From Silvanigrella aquatica (GTDB lineage: Bacteria; Bdellovibrionota_B; Oligoflexia; Silvanigrellales; Silvanigrellaceae): a stretch of DNA of 64,000 nt. Below, in pieces: positions 1-9,172 of the stretch. The stretch's first letter is position 1, and each line of letters starts with the position of its first letter. A program made the position numbers and the translations under genes. The notes beneath the pieces are model-generated. The model was not told the origin of the DNA and did no database searches. It worked only from the letters and a program-made list of their open reading frames with translations. Location of the stretch: contig NZ_CP017834.1 in NCBI RefSeq assembly GCF_001907975.1, forward strand, positions 1,598,303-1,662,302, read 5' to 3'.

Positions 1-2
1 TA

Positions 3-845
3 ATTGATGTTATTAAAAATATCACTACACAAACAACATTAATTTCTATAATGGCTGCAAATAATGAAATAGGTTCTATCCAACCTGTAAAAAAATTAGG
101 TGATTTTTTGCATTATAAGCGCTGGGGGATTTTGTTGGATGGCGATGAAAAAGAAGAATTTGAAAAACTCAGTGAGCATTTAAATCCTAATATAACAGTT
201 GAGAATTTACGCAAAATTCACTTTCATGTGGATGGTGTGCAGTCCTTTGGCAAACTGCCTTCAAATCAATGGCTATCAATGGGAGCGGATTCTTGCGCTA
301 TTTCTGGACATAAATTAGGAGCTCTTCAAGGAGTTGGGGTTTTATTTTTAAGACGAGGACGTAAGTTCAAACCCTTTGTTTTAGGTGGAGCTCAAGAAAA
401 AAATAGAAGAGCGGGAACGGAAAATCTTCCAGGAATTGTCAGTTTTGGACTTGTTGCTAATAAAATAAATCAACCTGAATGGTTTCAAAATCTTGAAAAG
501 GTAAATGATTTAAGAAAAACATTTTATCAAAAAATTGTTACTTTACCTCATGTTGAAATGAATTCTCCTTTTGAAAATGTCATTCCTAATACAATTAATT
601 TTTCCTTAACCGGAAAAGGATTTAAGGGTGAAGATTTATTGGTTGAGTTGGATATGCAAGGGGTTTGTGCCAGTTCCGGATCGGCCTGCAGTAGTGGCGC
701 TAATTTGCCTTCAAAAGTTATTTTAGCCTTAGGAAAATCGGCGCCATTAGCAAAAAATGCAATTCGTTTATCTTTAGCTCATGAAACAACGGAAGATGAA
801 ATAAAATATACTTTTAACTTATTAGAAAAATACTTAAAGCGTTAA
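3..845 (+). CDS. Cysteine desulfurase (NifS/IscS family), 5' end outside window
   Basis: PLP enzyme that takes sulfur from L-cysteine for Fe-S cluster or tRNA thiolation. The frame is open from base 3, and the residues before the first ATG at 51 already match the family (ISIMAANNEIGSIQP, typical of the NNExG substrate loop), so the ATG at 51 is not the start and the gene begins upstream. About 280 C-terminal residues are visible. The PLP lysine lies in SGHKLG (codon 312-314) and the catalytic cysteine in the SGSACSSG loop (codon 687-689). An insert rich in Glu/Lys follows the IQP motif. The 3' end overlaps the convergent aminotransferase by 12 nt. Family certain; IscS versus NifS versus SufS-like role is not decided. 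Confidence 0.93.
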   Translation: MDVIKNITTQTTLISIMAANNEIGSIQPVKKLGDFLHYKRWGILLDGDEKEEFEKLSEHLNPNITVENLRKIHFHVDGVQSFGKLPSNQWLSMGADSCAISGHKLGALQGVGVLFLRRGRKFKPFVLGGAQEKNRRAGTENLPGIVSFGLVANKINQPEWFQNLEKVNDLRKTFYQKIVTLPHVEMNSPFENVIPNTINFSLTGKGFKGEDLLVELDMQGVCASSGSACSSGANLPSKVILALGKSAPLAKNAIRLSLAHETTEDEIKYTFNLLEKYLKR

Positions 846-2030
846 AGCTTTTTCTATTTCGTCCAAAGCTTTTTTAAATTGCTGCGGTTCTATACCCATT
901 CCCAAGCGAAATCCGCAGCCTTTATTTATTTCAGATAACTTAACATTTTTATAAAATTCTTCATTTTGAAAATCAAAAGATCCAAATTCCATACTTGATA
1001 ACGGTAAAACAAAAATTTCTTTTTGAAATAATTGATTAAATAATACTTGAATGTCCTTAGACTTATTTCTGTTTTTAAATCCGAGAGAAGTGACAAGACC
1101 TCCTTCAGGAGCGCATCCATAAAGTGTCTTTGATTGATTTAAAAATTGCGTTAATATATTTTTATTTTCAAGCCATTCTTTTTTAACAAATTGAAATAAA
1201 TTGCTGTTTTGATTTTTTAAAATTTCAAATGAAATCCACTCTGAAATGGGATTGACAGTATGAGTGGTATAATTTTTTTCATTTTGCATAGCATTTAAAG
1301 CCTTTTGCGAACCTACACACCAGCCAATACGCAAACCAGGAGTCCCAAAACATTTGATAAAAGAACCGGTGATAAAAGTATTCTCATTATTTTGATAAAT
1401 GGTATTTCCCAGAGTTTCGGTGTCAGAAGATAAAAAACGATAATGTTCATCACCTATTAAGTTACAATTTATATCTTGAGATAATTTTGTTACTTTTGAG
1501 ATAAATTCTTGAGATAAAATAAGACCAGAAGGATTGTGAGGATTATTAATAATAATACAATCGGGTTGTTGATTGCGAATGGTTTCAAGCCATTCTTCCT
1601 CATCGATAAAAGGCTGTCCAAATTCTGAATAACGAATAGGGAGGGGAATTATTTTAGCACCTAAAGAAACAGGCAGTTCATATAACAATTGAAAAGCAGG
1701 GAGAGCTAATGCTACTTTTTTGGGATTTAAATGTCTAAATAATAAAAAGAGAGCTTCACTTGTTCCTGTTGTGATGAGAACATTGTCAATATTGGCTCCT
1801 GGATGCATATTTGCAACAAGTTGTCGCAGATCGTCGCGACCGCGGTTGGGACTGTCGCATAATTTCATTTGCAAAAAGGTATCAGTGGAATTTTGTTTGC
1901 TTACTCCCGAAAGAGAAAGAAGTTCCTGGACAACTTTGGGGCGTCCCCCTGATTCACCTAAATTAAATTTTGCTTGGAATCGGAATGATTCGAGCCAATC
2001 TTCCATGAAAAAAGTTCTTAAGGCTTTCAT
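834..2030 (-). CDS. PLP aminotransferase, class I/II fold
   Basis: Fold-type I aminotransferase of 398 residues. Visible landmarks are NPHNPSG (about 163-169), GDEHYRFL (Asp194, Tyr197) and the PLP lysine in SFIKCFGTPGLRIGW (Lys226) followed by the phosphate-binding arginine. The N-terminal layout (EDWL near residue 10, a short Gly-rich SGG segment near 27, CDSPNRG near 58) recalls the VioD/capreomycidine-synthase branch of the family from memory; that is a weak hint, not an assignment. An AAGGG Shine-Dalgarno lies upstream of the ATG at 2030. The neighbouring lipoprotein gene runs divergently. Substrate unknown. Confidence 0.88.
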   Translation of the reverse strand: MKALRTFFMEDWLESFRFQAKFNLGESGGRPKVVQELLSLSGVSKQNSTDTFLQMKLCDSPNRGRDDLRQLVANMHPGANIDNVLITTGTSEALFLLFRHLNPKKVALALPAFQLLYELPVSLGAKIIPLPIRYSEFGQPFIDEEEWLETIRNQQPDCIIINNPHNPSGLILSQEFISKVTKLSQDINCNLIGDEHYRFLSSDTETLGNTIYQNNENTFITGSFIKCFGTPGLRIGWCVGSQKALNAMQNEKNYTTHTVNPISEWISFEILKNQNSNLFQFVKKEWLENKNILTQFLNQSKTLYGCAPEGGLVTSLGFKNRNKSKDIQVLFNQLFQKEIFVLPLSSMEFGSFDFQNEEFYKNVKLSEINKGCGFRLGMGIEPQQFKKALDEIEKALTL

Positions 2031-2120
2031 CTTTATCCCTTCTGTATCTTGACTACTCGGTTATGCTAGCATCATTATCGATATGTGCTTTTTTATTATT
2101 TGAAACAAGGATACGCATCT

Positions 2121-2807
2121 GTGAAATTTAGAGTTCATTTTTTTAGACACATCAACCCTTTGTTTAAGACACTGGGGTATAGCTTTTTTTTAATTTTATG
2201 TACAGCTTGTTCAACTCTTTATTCTACAAATACTCCTCAATCTGCAATTGATGATGTAAAATATCAACCCGTGCTTGAGAAATGGAGAAAAAAAGTAAGT
2301 GCTTATAAAGATTTAGAGCTTAAATTTACAGCATCAGCAGTCTTGGTTTCTCCTGAAATGGAAGATTCTTATCGTTTAAGAATGCTAGAAATTCAAGGAA
2401 ATCAAGAACAAGTAGATAGTAAAATAATTTTAAATAAAGATACCATAAGTGTTGTTGTCGACCTTTTTACAAGGTCAGAATCTTATTTAGATTTAGATGA
2501 TAAACGTTTTTGGAATATAAATTTAATTATCAATGGAAAAACAATAAATCCTTTATCTGTGAATCGCTATCGTAAACCCGAACTTTTGACTCCTTACTTT
2601 CCAAAAGGAAGTGTTTGGAGTCGATTTTATGTGGTTGTCTTTAAATTACCTGTAGAAATATTGAATGGTCGTAATGCAAAAGATTTATTTGAATTAAATG
2701 AAGCAAAATCTCAAATGCCCCTTGGACAAGACAGAACTATTATTTTTTCAATGAATTCGAGTGAAGCCCAGGCTCAGTTTTCTTGGGAGCTCTCACTTAT
2801 AAATTAA
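2121..2807 (+). CDS. Putative lipoprotein, unknown function
   Basis: I do not recognise this protein. The GTG at 2121 is preferred as start because AAGGA (2107-2111) lies 9 nt upstream; a GTG at 2085 in the same frame has no such site. The N terminus is basic, then hydrophobic (about residues 13-28), ending in LILCTACSTL, which resembles a lipobox although the -3 residue is Cys rather than Leu. The remaining about 200 residues are polar and beta-rich by eye, with no motif I know. Seventeen nt separate its stop from the SCP2-like gene, so the two are probably co-transcribed. Likely envelope-anchored. Confidence 0.7.
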   Translation: MKFRVHFFRHINPLFKTLGYSFFLILCTACSTLYSTNTPQSAIDDVKYQPVLEKWRKKVSAYKDLELKFTASAVLVSPEMEDSYRLRMLEIQGNQEQVDSKIILNKDTISVVVDLFTRSESYLDLDDKRFWNINLIINGKTINPLSVNRYRKPELLTPYFPKGSVWSRFYVVVFKLPVEILNGRNAKDLFELNEAKSQMPLGQDRTIIFSMNSSEAQAQFSWELSLIN

Positions 2808-2823
2808 TTGGAAAGGAATTGTT

Positions 2824-3327
2824 TTGGAATTAGTTCAAGAAAATAATTCAATTTTTCATCCTCAGTTAGAGGAAGATAAATTGTGGAATATTGCCGATTC
2901 ATTTCGTAAATTGGTATGTTCTGAATTGAGAAATTTAGCCTCAAATGAATTGTCTTCGCTGCGTGGAGATTTTTTATTTAAAATTGATGGGGATCCCCGT
3001 TTTATAGTTATGGTTGATGAACAAGGCTCTTGGTCTGTTTGTCTCTCAAAAGATAAGGAAGGATCATTTAATTATTTAGTTGATCCAGAGTGTATATGGC
3101 CTGTAACAAAAACTCAAGTTATAAATGTAATAGATGGCTCGGCTCGTTCAACAATTTATACAGATTCAAATACATTATATAAATTATTAATAGGTACTTT
3201 AAAAGCTCACATTGCCTTTGTGACAGGTAAGGTTACAATTACAGGCGATTTAGCGGCTTTTTTGAAAATGGTATCGCTTTTAAAACAAAGTGGAGTCAAG
3301 CCTAAAAATGAAAAAAGATCTCAATGA
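2824..3327 (+). CDS. SCP2 sterol-binding-domain-like protein
   Basis: A 167-residue soluble protein starting at TTG 2824, placed after a good AAAGGAA site (about 2812-2818). The body matches the SCP2 lipid-transfer fold in outline: an early LRGDFLFKIDGDPRF segment, a middle strand pair, and the C-terminal signature GKVTITGDLAAFLKMVSLL that resembles the usual G-x-hydrophobic-x-GDxxxxxKL ending. SCP2 domains bind lipids or acyl-CoAs, but no ligand can be inferred. The stop overlaps the start region of the downstream dehydrogenase, which suggests coupled translation. Confidence 0.66.
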   Translation: MELVQENNSIFHPQLEEDKLWNIADSFRKLVCSELRNLASNELSSLRGDFLFKIDGDPRFIVMVDEQGSWSVCLSKDKEGSFNYLVDPECIWPVTKTQVINVIDGSARSTIYTDSNTLYKLLIGTLKAHIAFVTGKVTITGDLAAFLKMVSLLKQSGVKPKNEKRSQ

Positions 3328-4123
3328 AAATTCTAAAAAAAATTTAACAGCTCTTATCACAGGAGCTTCTAGTGGAATTGGACTTGATTTTGCGCATTTG
3401 TTTGCAAAAGATGGTTATAATTTAATATTAGTAGCAAGAAGTGGTGATAAATTAGATCATCTTGCAAAAGAACTCATTGAAAAATACAAAATTTTTTGTA
3501 AGCCTATTTCGTGCGATCTTGCAAAACCTGGTGCTGCGCAAGAACTTTTTCGAAAAACCCAATCACTGGATGTACATATTGATTTTTTAATTAACAATGC
3601 CGGATTCGGTGCTATGGGAATGTTTTATGAAATTGACACTCAAATTCAGACAAATATAATACAAGTTAATATTGCAGCTCTAACGGAACTTACTCATATT
3701 TATTTGAAACCTATGTTGGATAAAAAGTTTGGACGAATTTTAAACGTAGCTTCTACGGCAGCTTTTCAACCGGGCCCATTAATGAGTGTCTATTATGCTT
3801 CAAAAGCCTATGTTTTATCATTTAGCGCAGCGTTGGAAAATGAATTAAAAGGCACGGGAGTTAATGTCACAACTTTATGCCCGGGTCCCACCCAGTCAGG
3901 GTTTCAGTCGGTCGCTAAAATTGATGCGCATTCTAAAATTTTCAATTCGCCCTTGGTTTCCGATTCTGCTTCCGTGGCTCGTGCAGGGTATAAAGCTTTA
4001 TTCGACGCTCAAAGCATTATTATTCCAGGTGTTGTGAATAAAATTGGAGTGTGTTCGGCGAAGTTTGTGCCGCGGCAATTTGCTACGCGCGTTACCCGTT
4101 GGTTGCAAGAAAAACGTTCATAG
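3308..4123 (+). CDS. Short-chain dehydrogenase/reductase (SDR)
   Basis: NAD(P)-dependent classical SDR. TGASSGIG at about residues 19-26 is the cofactor glycine motif, NNAG is at 96-99, and the catalytic set is Ser149 with Tyr162-x3-Lys166 (YYASK). The ATG at 3308 is chosen over a GTG at 3290 because GGAG at 3292-3295 precedes it, though the spacing (12 nt) is long. It overlaps the end of the SCP2-like gene by 20 nt in a different frame. The C-terminal CPGPTQSGF after the catalytic helix resembles broad-specificity DltE/YqjQ-type reductases acting on lipids or sugars. Substrate unknown. The gene ends 2 nt before a convergent gene. Confidence 0.9.
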   Translation: MKKDLNENSKKNLTALITGASSGIGLDFAHLFAKDGYNLILVARSGDKLDHLAKELIEKYKIFCKPISCDLAKPGAAQELFRKTQSLDVHIDFLINNAGFGAMGMFYEIDTQIQTNIIQVNIAALTELTHIYLKPMLDKKFGRILNVASTAAFQPGPLMSVYYASKAYVLSFSAALENELKGTGVNVTTLCPGPTQSGFQSVAKIDAHSKIFNSPLVSDSASVARAGYKALFDAQSIIIPGVVNKIGVCSAKFVPRQFATRVTRWLQEKRS

Positions 4124-4125
4124 TG

Positions 4126-4545
4126 CTATTTTCTGAGCCTTTCCTTTTCTTCTAAGCTCAAACCAAAACGAGTGCGGGGCAGTTTCACGTCGTGAACGAG
4201 TGGCATGGGAAGGGAATCTAAGTCATTTCTCTTTTTTTGGCCAAAATCATAAATTTCAGCGGCATTTTTAGTTTTAGGAAAAGGTGCTTTTTCTTCATTT
4301 AAAAAATTATTTTTACTTGCCGTTTGTTTAGCGGGAGTGGCTGCCTGAGAATTATTCATTCCGGCAAACATAGCTTGTGTTTTTGCCCTTAATTCCAAGG
4401 TCATTTCAAATAAGTCGACCACTCTTTGTGCAATTTTCTCAATTCCATCGTCTGTTAAGATAAGGCCAAATCGACCTTCCACAGCGCTTTCTTCAATGAT
4501 TTCACGAATGGCTTGACTGGTCGCAATTCTAAAGATTTGACTCAT
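4126..4545 (-). CDS. Small protein of unknown function
   Basis: A 139-residue soluble protein that I do not recognise. The first about 65 residues look helical and well ordered (repeated hydrophobic heptad-like spacing around AIREIIEESAVEGRFGLILT and IAQRVVDLFEMTLELRAKTQ). A low-complexity Ala/Lys/Asn linker (about 66-95) follows, then a conserved-looking tail with PMPLVHDVKLPRTRFGLSLE. The reading frame is supported by AAGGA just upstream of the ATG on the minus strand and by the abrupt end against the convergent SDR gene. No signal peptide or membrane segment. Confidence 0.72.
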   Translation of the reverse strand: MSQIFRIATSQAIREIIEESAVEGRFGLILTDDGIEKIAQRVVDLFEMTLELRAKTQAMFAGMNNSQAATPAKQTASKNNFLNEEKAPFPKTKNAAEIYDFGQKKRNDLDSLPMPLVHDVKLPRTRFGLSLEEKERLRK

Positions 4546-4669
4546 ATCTTTTCCTTTGTTTTAATGATTTGTTTAGGATATTGTACCCAAATTTTGAATT
4601 TGTTTGGGTGTGCGCCAAATTCTTAAGTAAGAAATTTCTACCTTTTTTGTGTTCTGATGTGGAGTGTGT

Positions 4670-5485
4670 ATGCCGGAGTTGCCTGAAGTACAAAATTTTG
4701 TGAATGCATTAAATAAATCATATGCGGGACTTAAAATAAAAGAAATACAGTTCCATCGTGAAAATCTACGCTATCCTTTTCAAAAAAAGGAACTTTTTAA
4801 AATATTTTCACAGGGGAATTTTTTTCAGCGCTGTTACCGTGAAGGGAAGCAGATGGTTTTAGAGACGTCTCAAGGATCCGTCCATGTGAGCCTAGGGATG
4901 AGTGGTTCTTTTAAGCCTATTCTTTCAAAATCATTAGAAAAACATCAACATGTCTCACTGTATTTTGAAAATGGGGAAGGCTTAGCTTATGTCGATCCTC
5001 GTCGATTTGGTTTTTGGATAATAAAACAAGAAATTGATTCTGAAACTTCTTCATGTGATCCCTTAAATAAAAATGAATTAGAAATCCTCTTTTTATCAGA
5101 AGAAGTCATGCAAAAAAGAGTGACTGTAAAAGATTTACTGATGGATCAAAAAATAATTGGAGGGATTGGAAATATTTATGCTGTAGAAGCTTTATTTCAT
5201 GCAAAAATTTCCCCATTAAAATTATGTTACGAAGTTTCTCTGCAAAAATGGAAAGATCTGGCACAAGTTATTCCTCAAATTCTTGAGCAAGCGATTCATT
5301 TGGGTGGTTCAAGCATTTCTACTTATCGTTCTTTAAATGGCAATAAAGGCTCTTTTCAAGATGTTCATCAGGTGTACGGACGTGAATCACAAGCTTGTTT
5401 AAAAAATGATTGTAAAGGAACTATCAAACGTATTGTGCAAAAAGGGCGAAGCACTTGGTTTTGTTCTTTATGCCAAAAAAATTAA
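4670..5485 (+). CDS. mutM: Formamidopyrimidine-DNA glycosylase (Fpg/MutM)
   Basis: Base-excision repair glycosylase/AP-lyase that removes 8-oxoguanine and ring-opened purines. The start must be ATG 4670, not the in-frame GTG at 4664, because the catalytic residue is Pro2 of MPELPEV; GGAG at 4661-4664 supports it. Glu3 and the lysine of REGKQ (about residue 55) are present, LGMSGSF follows, and IIGGIGNIYAVEALF is the DNA-binding helix motif. The C-terminal zinc finger is C-x4-C ... C-x2-C, whereas E. coli Fpg has C-x2-C for the first pair; this spacing is unusual. Followed 9 nt later by the isomerase-like gene. Confidence 0.95.
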   Translation: MPELPEVQNFVNALNKSYAGLKIKEIQFHRENLRYPFQKKELFKIFSQGNFFQRCYREGKQMVLETSQGSVHVSLGMSGSFKPILSKSLEKHQHVSLYFENGEGLAYVDPRRFGFWIIKQEIDSETSSCDPLNKNELEILFLSEEVMQKRVTVKDLLMDQKIIGGIGNIYAVEALFHAKISPLKLCYEVSLQKWKDLAQVIPQILEQAIHLGGSSISTYRSLNGNKGSFQDVHQVYGRESQACLKNDCKGTIKRIVQKGRSTWFCSLCQKN

Positions 5486-5494
5486 GGATTATCT

Positions 5495-7009
5495 ATGTCT
5501 GAAGAAAGTCAGAATAATTCAAATTCGGCAACACATGCGGTCTTTTTTGCTGAAAAGATATCTCATCCTGAAAATATGCTGAAAAATATGCTGTGTTCTT
5601 TAAAGGAGAATTATCAACATGTTCAGCATGCTTTTATTGTCGCGACTTTTGAGCTCGATGAGCATTGGCTTCAAAAGAAACAAAATCTTAAGGTAACTTA
5701 TCAAGTTTTATTTGATACCCATAACCGAAATTTTTATATACCCTCTTTTGTTATTCAGCCTGTTCTTTCGTTAATTATTGAAAATTGCATACAAAGTTTA
5801 GGGAGAGAAGAAAAGATACAGGAACAAGATACAAATAATTTGATACCCATAACCGTTTATTTTAATCATTTTTTGTTTAATAATATAAAAAATGATTTTG
5901 AAAAGAAAGAAAAACAAAAAGTTTGCATAAAACCTAAAGAGTTTTTCTTTTTTGAGCCTGTTTTTATTCCTAAACCTTGGGGGCAAGAAATTTGGTTTAC
6001 AGGCGTAGAAAAAAGAGGGGTTTCTAAGGTATTTACACACGAAAATCCTGCTTCTTCTTTACCGCTACCATGGGTGTTTTCTTGTTATCCACAAGGTTTA
6101 TTAGGGCAAGAGCATAAAGAAAAAAATTTAACTTTGGTTAAAATTTTAGATCCTATTGCAGATGAAGTTTATGGGGATCTTTATTATGAATTACATACAG
6201 AAAAAAATGAAGTCTATGTGGTTACTGATATTGCAACGGATTTTGGCAAAATTAAATTTGGTATTAATCCTGAAAAATTAAATGAATATTCCTCTAATAT
6301 CAATGAATTTAAAATTCACTTTCAAAATGCCATTCACGAATATGAATCGGTAAGAAGAAAAATAGATAAAATATTCGATCAGTATCGGGAAGAAAATCAA
6401 ATTCCTTTAAACGAACCTATTGCTTCCGAACAAATTAAAGCCTGGAGTGCTCGACTACCAGAAAATTTAATTTTAGAAGAAAAAGAAAAACGAGTATTAA
6501 TGGATTCCTTTGCAGGTTATATTCATTTAACAATTGGTGATGTTATTCGTGTTCCTACCTTAGTACCACATGCTCTGCAACATGGAGTTAAAGTCATTGA
6601 ATTTCAAACTCCCACTTACGAACGTATGATTATCAGTTTTGCCCAAAAAGTTTTAACACAACCTTACTGGGACACAGCAAAAGCTTTTGATAAAATGAAA
6701 ATTTTACCGCCACAAAAAACCACATTAGAAATACTTGTTGAAAATGAAGATTATTGTGAAGAAAGAGTCTGTTCCTTTCAAGAATTTCAATCCTCACGTT
6801 TTAAATTAAAGTCTCAAAAGACAGTAATGTTAAAACCCAGTCTGAGCTATAGATTGCTTTTTCATGTTCATGGAAATTTGCACTTAAGCACTCAAGAAAC
6901 TGAAAAAATCGAAGTTTTGACAGGACGCTGTATTTTTTTACCGCCACATAATAACTATTTTTTGACTTCAAAAACAGAAGTAACCTTTTTGATTTGCACT
7001 CCAAACTAA
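5495..7009 (+). CDS. Mannose-6-phosphate isomerase-like cupin protein
   Basis: Resembles class I phosphomannose isomerases, zinc enzymes interconverting mannose-6-P and fructose-6-P. The core begins near residue 160 with FIPKPWGQEIWFTG and includes the ELHTEKNEVYVV stretch and RVPTLVPHALQHGVKVIEFQTPTYER (about 350-378), typical of the metal-binding cupin. The about 155 N-terminal residues have no counterpart I know, and the protein (504 residues) is longer than E. coli ManA (about 390). An additional C-terminal cupin-like stretch closes it. AAGGA precedes ATG 5495. The usual metal ligands were not all checked, so an inactive or altered specificity is possible. Confidence 0.8.
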   Translation: MSEESQNNSNSATHAVFFAEKISHPENMLKNMLCSLKENYQHVQHAFIVATFELDEHWLQKKQNLKVTYQVLFDTHNRNFYIPSFVIQPVLSLIIENCIQSLGREEKIQEQDTNNLIPITVYFNHFLFNNIKNDFEKKEKQKVCIKPKEFFFFEPVFIPKPWGQEIWFTGVEKRGVSKVFTHENPASSLPLPWVFSCYPQGLLGQEHKEKNLTLVKILDPIADEVYGDLYYELHTEKNEVYVVTDIATDFGKIKFGINPEKLNEYSSNINEFKIHFQNAIHEYESVRRKIDKIFDQYREENQIPLNEPIASEQIKAWSARLPENLILEEKEKRVLMDSFAGYIHLTIGDVIRVPTLVPHALQHGVKVIEFQTPTYERMIISFAQKVLTQPYWDTAKAFDKMKILPPQKTTLEILVENEDYCEERVCSFQEFQSSRFKLKSQKTVMLKPSLSYRLLFHVHGNLHLSTQETEKIEVLTGRCIFLPPHNNYFLTSKTEVTFLICTPN

Positions 7010-7083
7010 TTTAAATTGTGAAAAAACCAATGATGTTAAGTGCTAAAATATAAATCCGATAAGAAAGGATAAATTTAGGGTAT

Positions 7084-7125
7084 AAAATCTGAAAATTGAA
7101 CTTATAAGTTTTCAGATTTTGGGGG
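7084..7125 (+). promoter_or_regulatory. Palindromic 5'-UTR hairpin abutting the RBS
   Basis: Two perfect 12-nt arms, 7084-7095 (aaaatctgaaaa) and 7109-7120, form an inverted repeat around a 13-nt loop; the segment 7099-7110 is itself a perfect 12-bp palindrome. The right arm runs directly into GGGGG (7121-7125), the Shine-Dalgarno for the phosphatase ATG at 7130. The hairpin could terminate the upstream transcript or control translation; the sequence alone does not tell which. Confidence 0.55.
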
Positions 7126-7129
7126 TTAC

Positions 7130-9172
7130 ATGAAACTTGCTCCTAAAATCATTATTTTACTACTTGCCGCCACTTTTGGTGTGATGTCATTATATAGTTT
7201 TTATCAAATCAATCGTGCTGCAAAATCGTTTAATACGGATGCAGAAGCGAATCACATTTTACTTCTTTCAAATTCATTAGGCTTTTTATCTAAATCACTG
7301 TGGGAATTGGATAAGGATATTTCTATCCGTGGTATGAAGCCTTTATTTGAAGCGGGAACAATTCGAAAAATTCAAATGTATGATGCAGATGGAAATTTCT
7401 TTTCAGGTATTGACATTAAAAAATCAGCGGAGAATAAAGTAGAAATTGTTGAACAGGATTCTTCCACAACTGATAAAAGTGTTAATTTAAAATATCTTTT
7501 ATCACAAAAAAAGCCATTTGATTTGACACCTTCAAAAATGATTTCTGTAATGATAAATAAGAGTGATATTTATCATGAACTTGTCGGTTCATTATGGTGG
7601 AAAGAAACTGAATTCTCAGAATCTAAATTTTTAGGTTATGTTATTTTAGATTTCTCAACAGAATATATTGCCAATAGATTGTGGGAACAAAAAATTACGT
7701 TTATTTTATTTACGATTGGTCTAAGCTTTTCTATCATTATTCTTTGTTATATATTTTTAGAGGCTCAAGTTATTTCCCCTATTAGAAAATTAGTAGAGGC
7801 CAGTTTGGATATTGCATCGGGTAAATTTTCAAGGGTGCAACTTGGTAAAGGTAACGATGAACTCGATAAACTCTCTAAAAACTTTAATTACATGGTTGAT
7901 AAAATAGAGCATAGCTTGAATTTAATCAGAGGACTATCTGAAGCATCACAAGTCATAGTTAAAAGTCGTAGTATAAAAGAATCTGTTGAAATATATGAAA
8001 GATATTTAATAAGTTTAGCTGATGCAATCAAAATAGAAGTCTGGTTAAATGTTGAAAATGAGGCTCTAGATGATTTTAAATCTGTTATAAGATTGTCCGA
8101 TTCTCTTGAAAAATCAAGGCATGAACCTATTCTTGAAAAAATATTATCATCTAAAGAAGTTGCTTTAGAATCAAGTAATGCAAATTTAGCAAATGAGTCA
8201 ACGAATTATAATGTGATAATTGTACCTTTATTAAATTCTAAAAATATATTTATGGGTGCCGTTGAATGCTATTATAATAAATCACTTCATAGACTCGATG
8301 AAGAAAAAAGCAGAGTCATAAAATCATTATCGACATCATTTGTTACAGCAATCGAAAATGAATGGCATATTCTTCGAGAAAAGAATAGAGCAAATTTGGA
8401 AAGAGATATAGAACTTGCAAGTGCAGTACAAGATTCCATTATTTCAAAAAATATTCCTGTATCCTCATTATATAAATATTCCACATTTTTTAAGACAGCG
8501 AGCCAATGTGGTGGAGATTGGTTTGGGGTCTATCAAATTGCAGAGGGAAAAATTTTAGTCTTATTTGGTGATGTGACCGGGCATGGCACTCCTGCAGCAT
8601 TAATCACCGCTGTGACACGCGGTGCTTCAGATATGTTAATGCAATGTGTTCAAATGGGTGCAGTTCAGGCAAATTCTGATTTGCCTGCAAAAGTTTTAAA
8701 ATCTTTAAATGAATGTATTCTTGATACAGGTCGACAAACATATTTAATGACAATGGTAGCAACTTTAATTGATTTTAAATCGCAAAAAATTTATTCCTCA
8801 TCAGCCGGGCATACGCCTCCTGCGATCATTTCCTTTAAAGGCAGCAAGCACGAAGTAAAATATATTTATCCTGCTACGGGCGCGCGTTTAGGTTTTGCTA
8901 AAGAAACAACTTATGAAAGTAAGGAATTTGATTTCCAACCAGGACAGCAAATTGTCTTTTATACCGACGGTATTATTGAGGGAGAATCGCCAAGCAATCG
9001 TGAATACGGACTAAAAAACTTTAAAAAATCAATGGAAACGCATGCTTATCAAGATCCTGAGGAATTTGTAAAAAACGTAACTGATGATGCCTATTCATAT
9101 TTTGCAGGCGTTCCACAGAAAGACGATATCGCCCTTTTAGTGATTCGCTTTTTAGATGATCATAATAATTAA
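7130..9172 (+). CDS. Membrane HAMP-PP2C (RsbU/SpoIIE-type) serine phosphatase
   Basis: A 680-residue signalling phosphatase. Transmembrane helix 1 is at about 5-27, then a periplasmic sensor region to about 187, transmembrane helix 2 at 188-210, HAMP at about 211-262, a GAF-like linker (about 270-410), and a PP2C-type domain from about 420. The PP2C metal motifs are visible: GGDWFG (461-466), GDVTGHG (480-486), FYTDGIIEGE and QKDDIALLVI near the C terminus. RsbU-like enzymes dephosphorylate anti-sigma-factor antagonists, so a partner-switching pathway is the expected target, but no RsbV/RsbW-like gene is present in the window. It stands alone, with a hairpin leader. Confidence 0.93.
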   Translation: MKLAPKIIILLLAATFGVMSLYSFYQINRAAKSFNTDAEANHILLLSNSLGFLSKSLWELDKDISIRGMKPLFEAGTIRKIQMYDADGNFFSGIDIKKSAENKVEIVEQDSSTTDKSVNLKYLLSQKKPFDLTPSKMISVMINKSDIYHELVGSLWWKETEFSESKFLGYVILDFSTEYIANRLWEQKITFILFTIGLSFSIIILCYIFLEAQVISPIRKLVEASLDIASGKFSRVQLGKGNDELDKLSKNFNYMVDKIEHSLNLIRGLSEASQVIVKSRSIKESVEIYERYLISLADAIKIEVWLNVENEALDDFKSVIRLSDSLEKSRHEPILEKILSSKEVALESSNANLANESTNYNVIIVPLLNSKNIFMGAVECYYNKSLHRLDEEKSRVIKSLSTSFVTAIENEWHILREKNRANLERDIELASAVQDSIISKNIPVSSLYKYSTFFKTASQCGGDWFGVYQIAEGKILVLFGDVTGHGTPAALITAVTRGASDMLMQCVQMGAVQANSDLPAKVLKSLNECILDTGRQTYLMTMVATLIDFKSQKIYSSSAGHTPPAIISFKGSKHEVKYIYPATGARLGFAKETTYESKEFDFQPGQQIVFYTDGIIEGESPSNREYGLKNFKKSMETHAYQDPEEFVKNVTDDAYSYFAGVPQKDDIALLVIRFLDDHNN

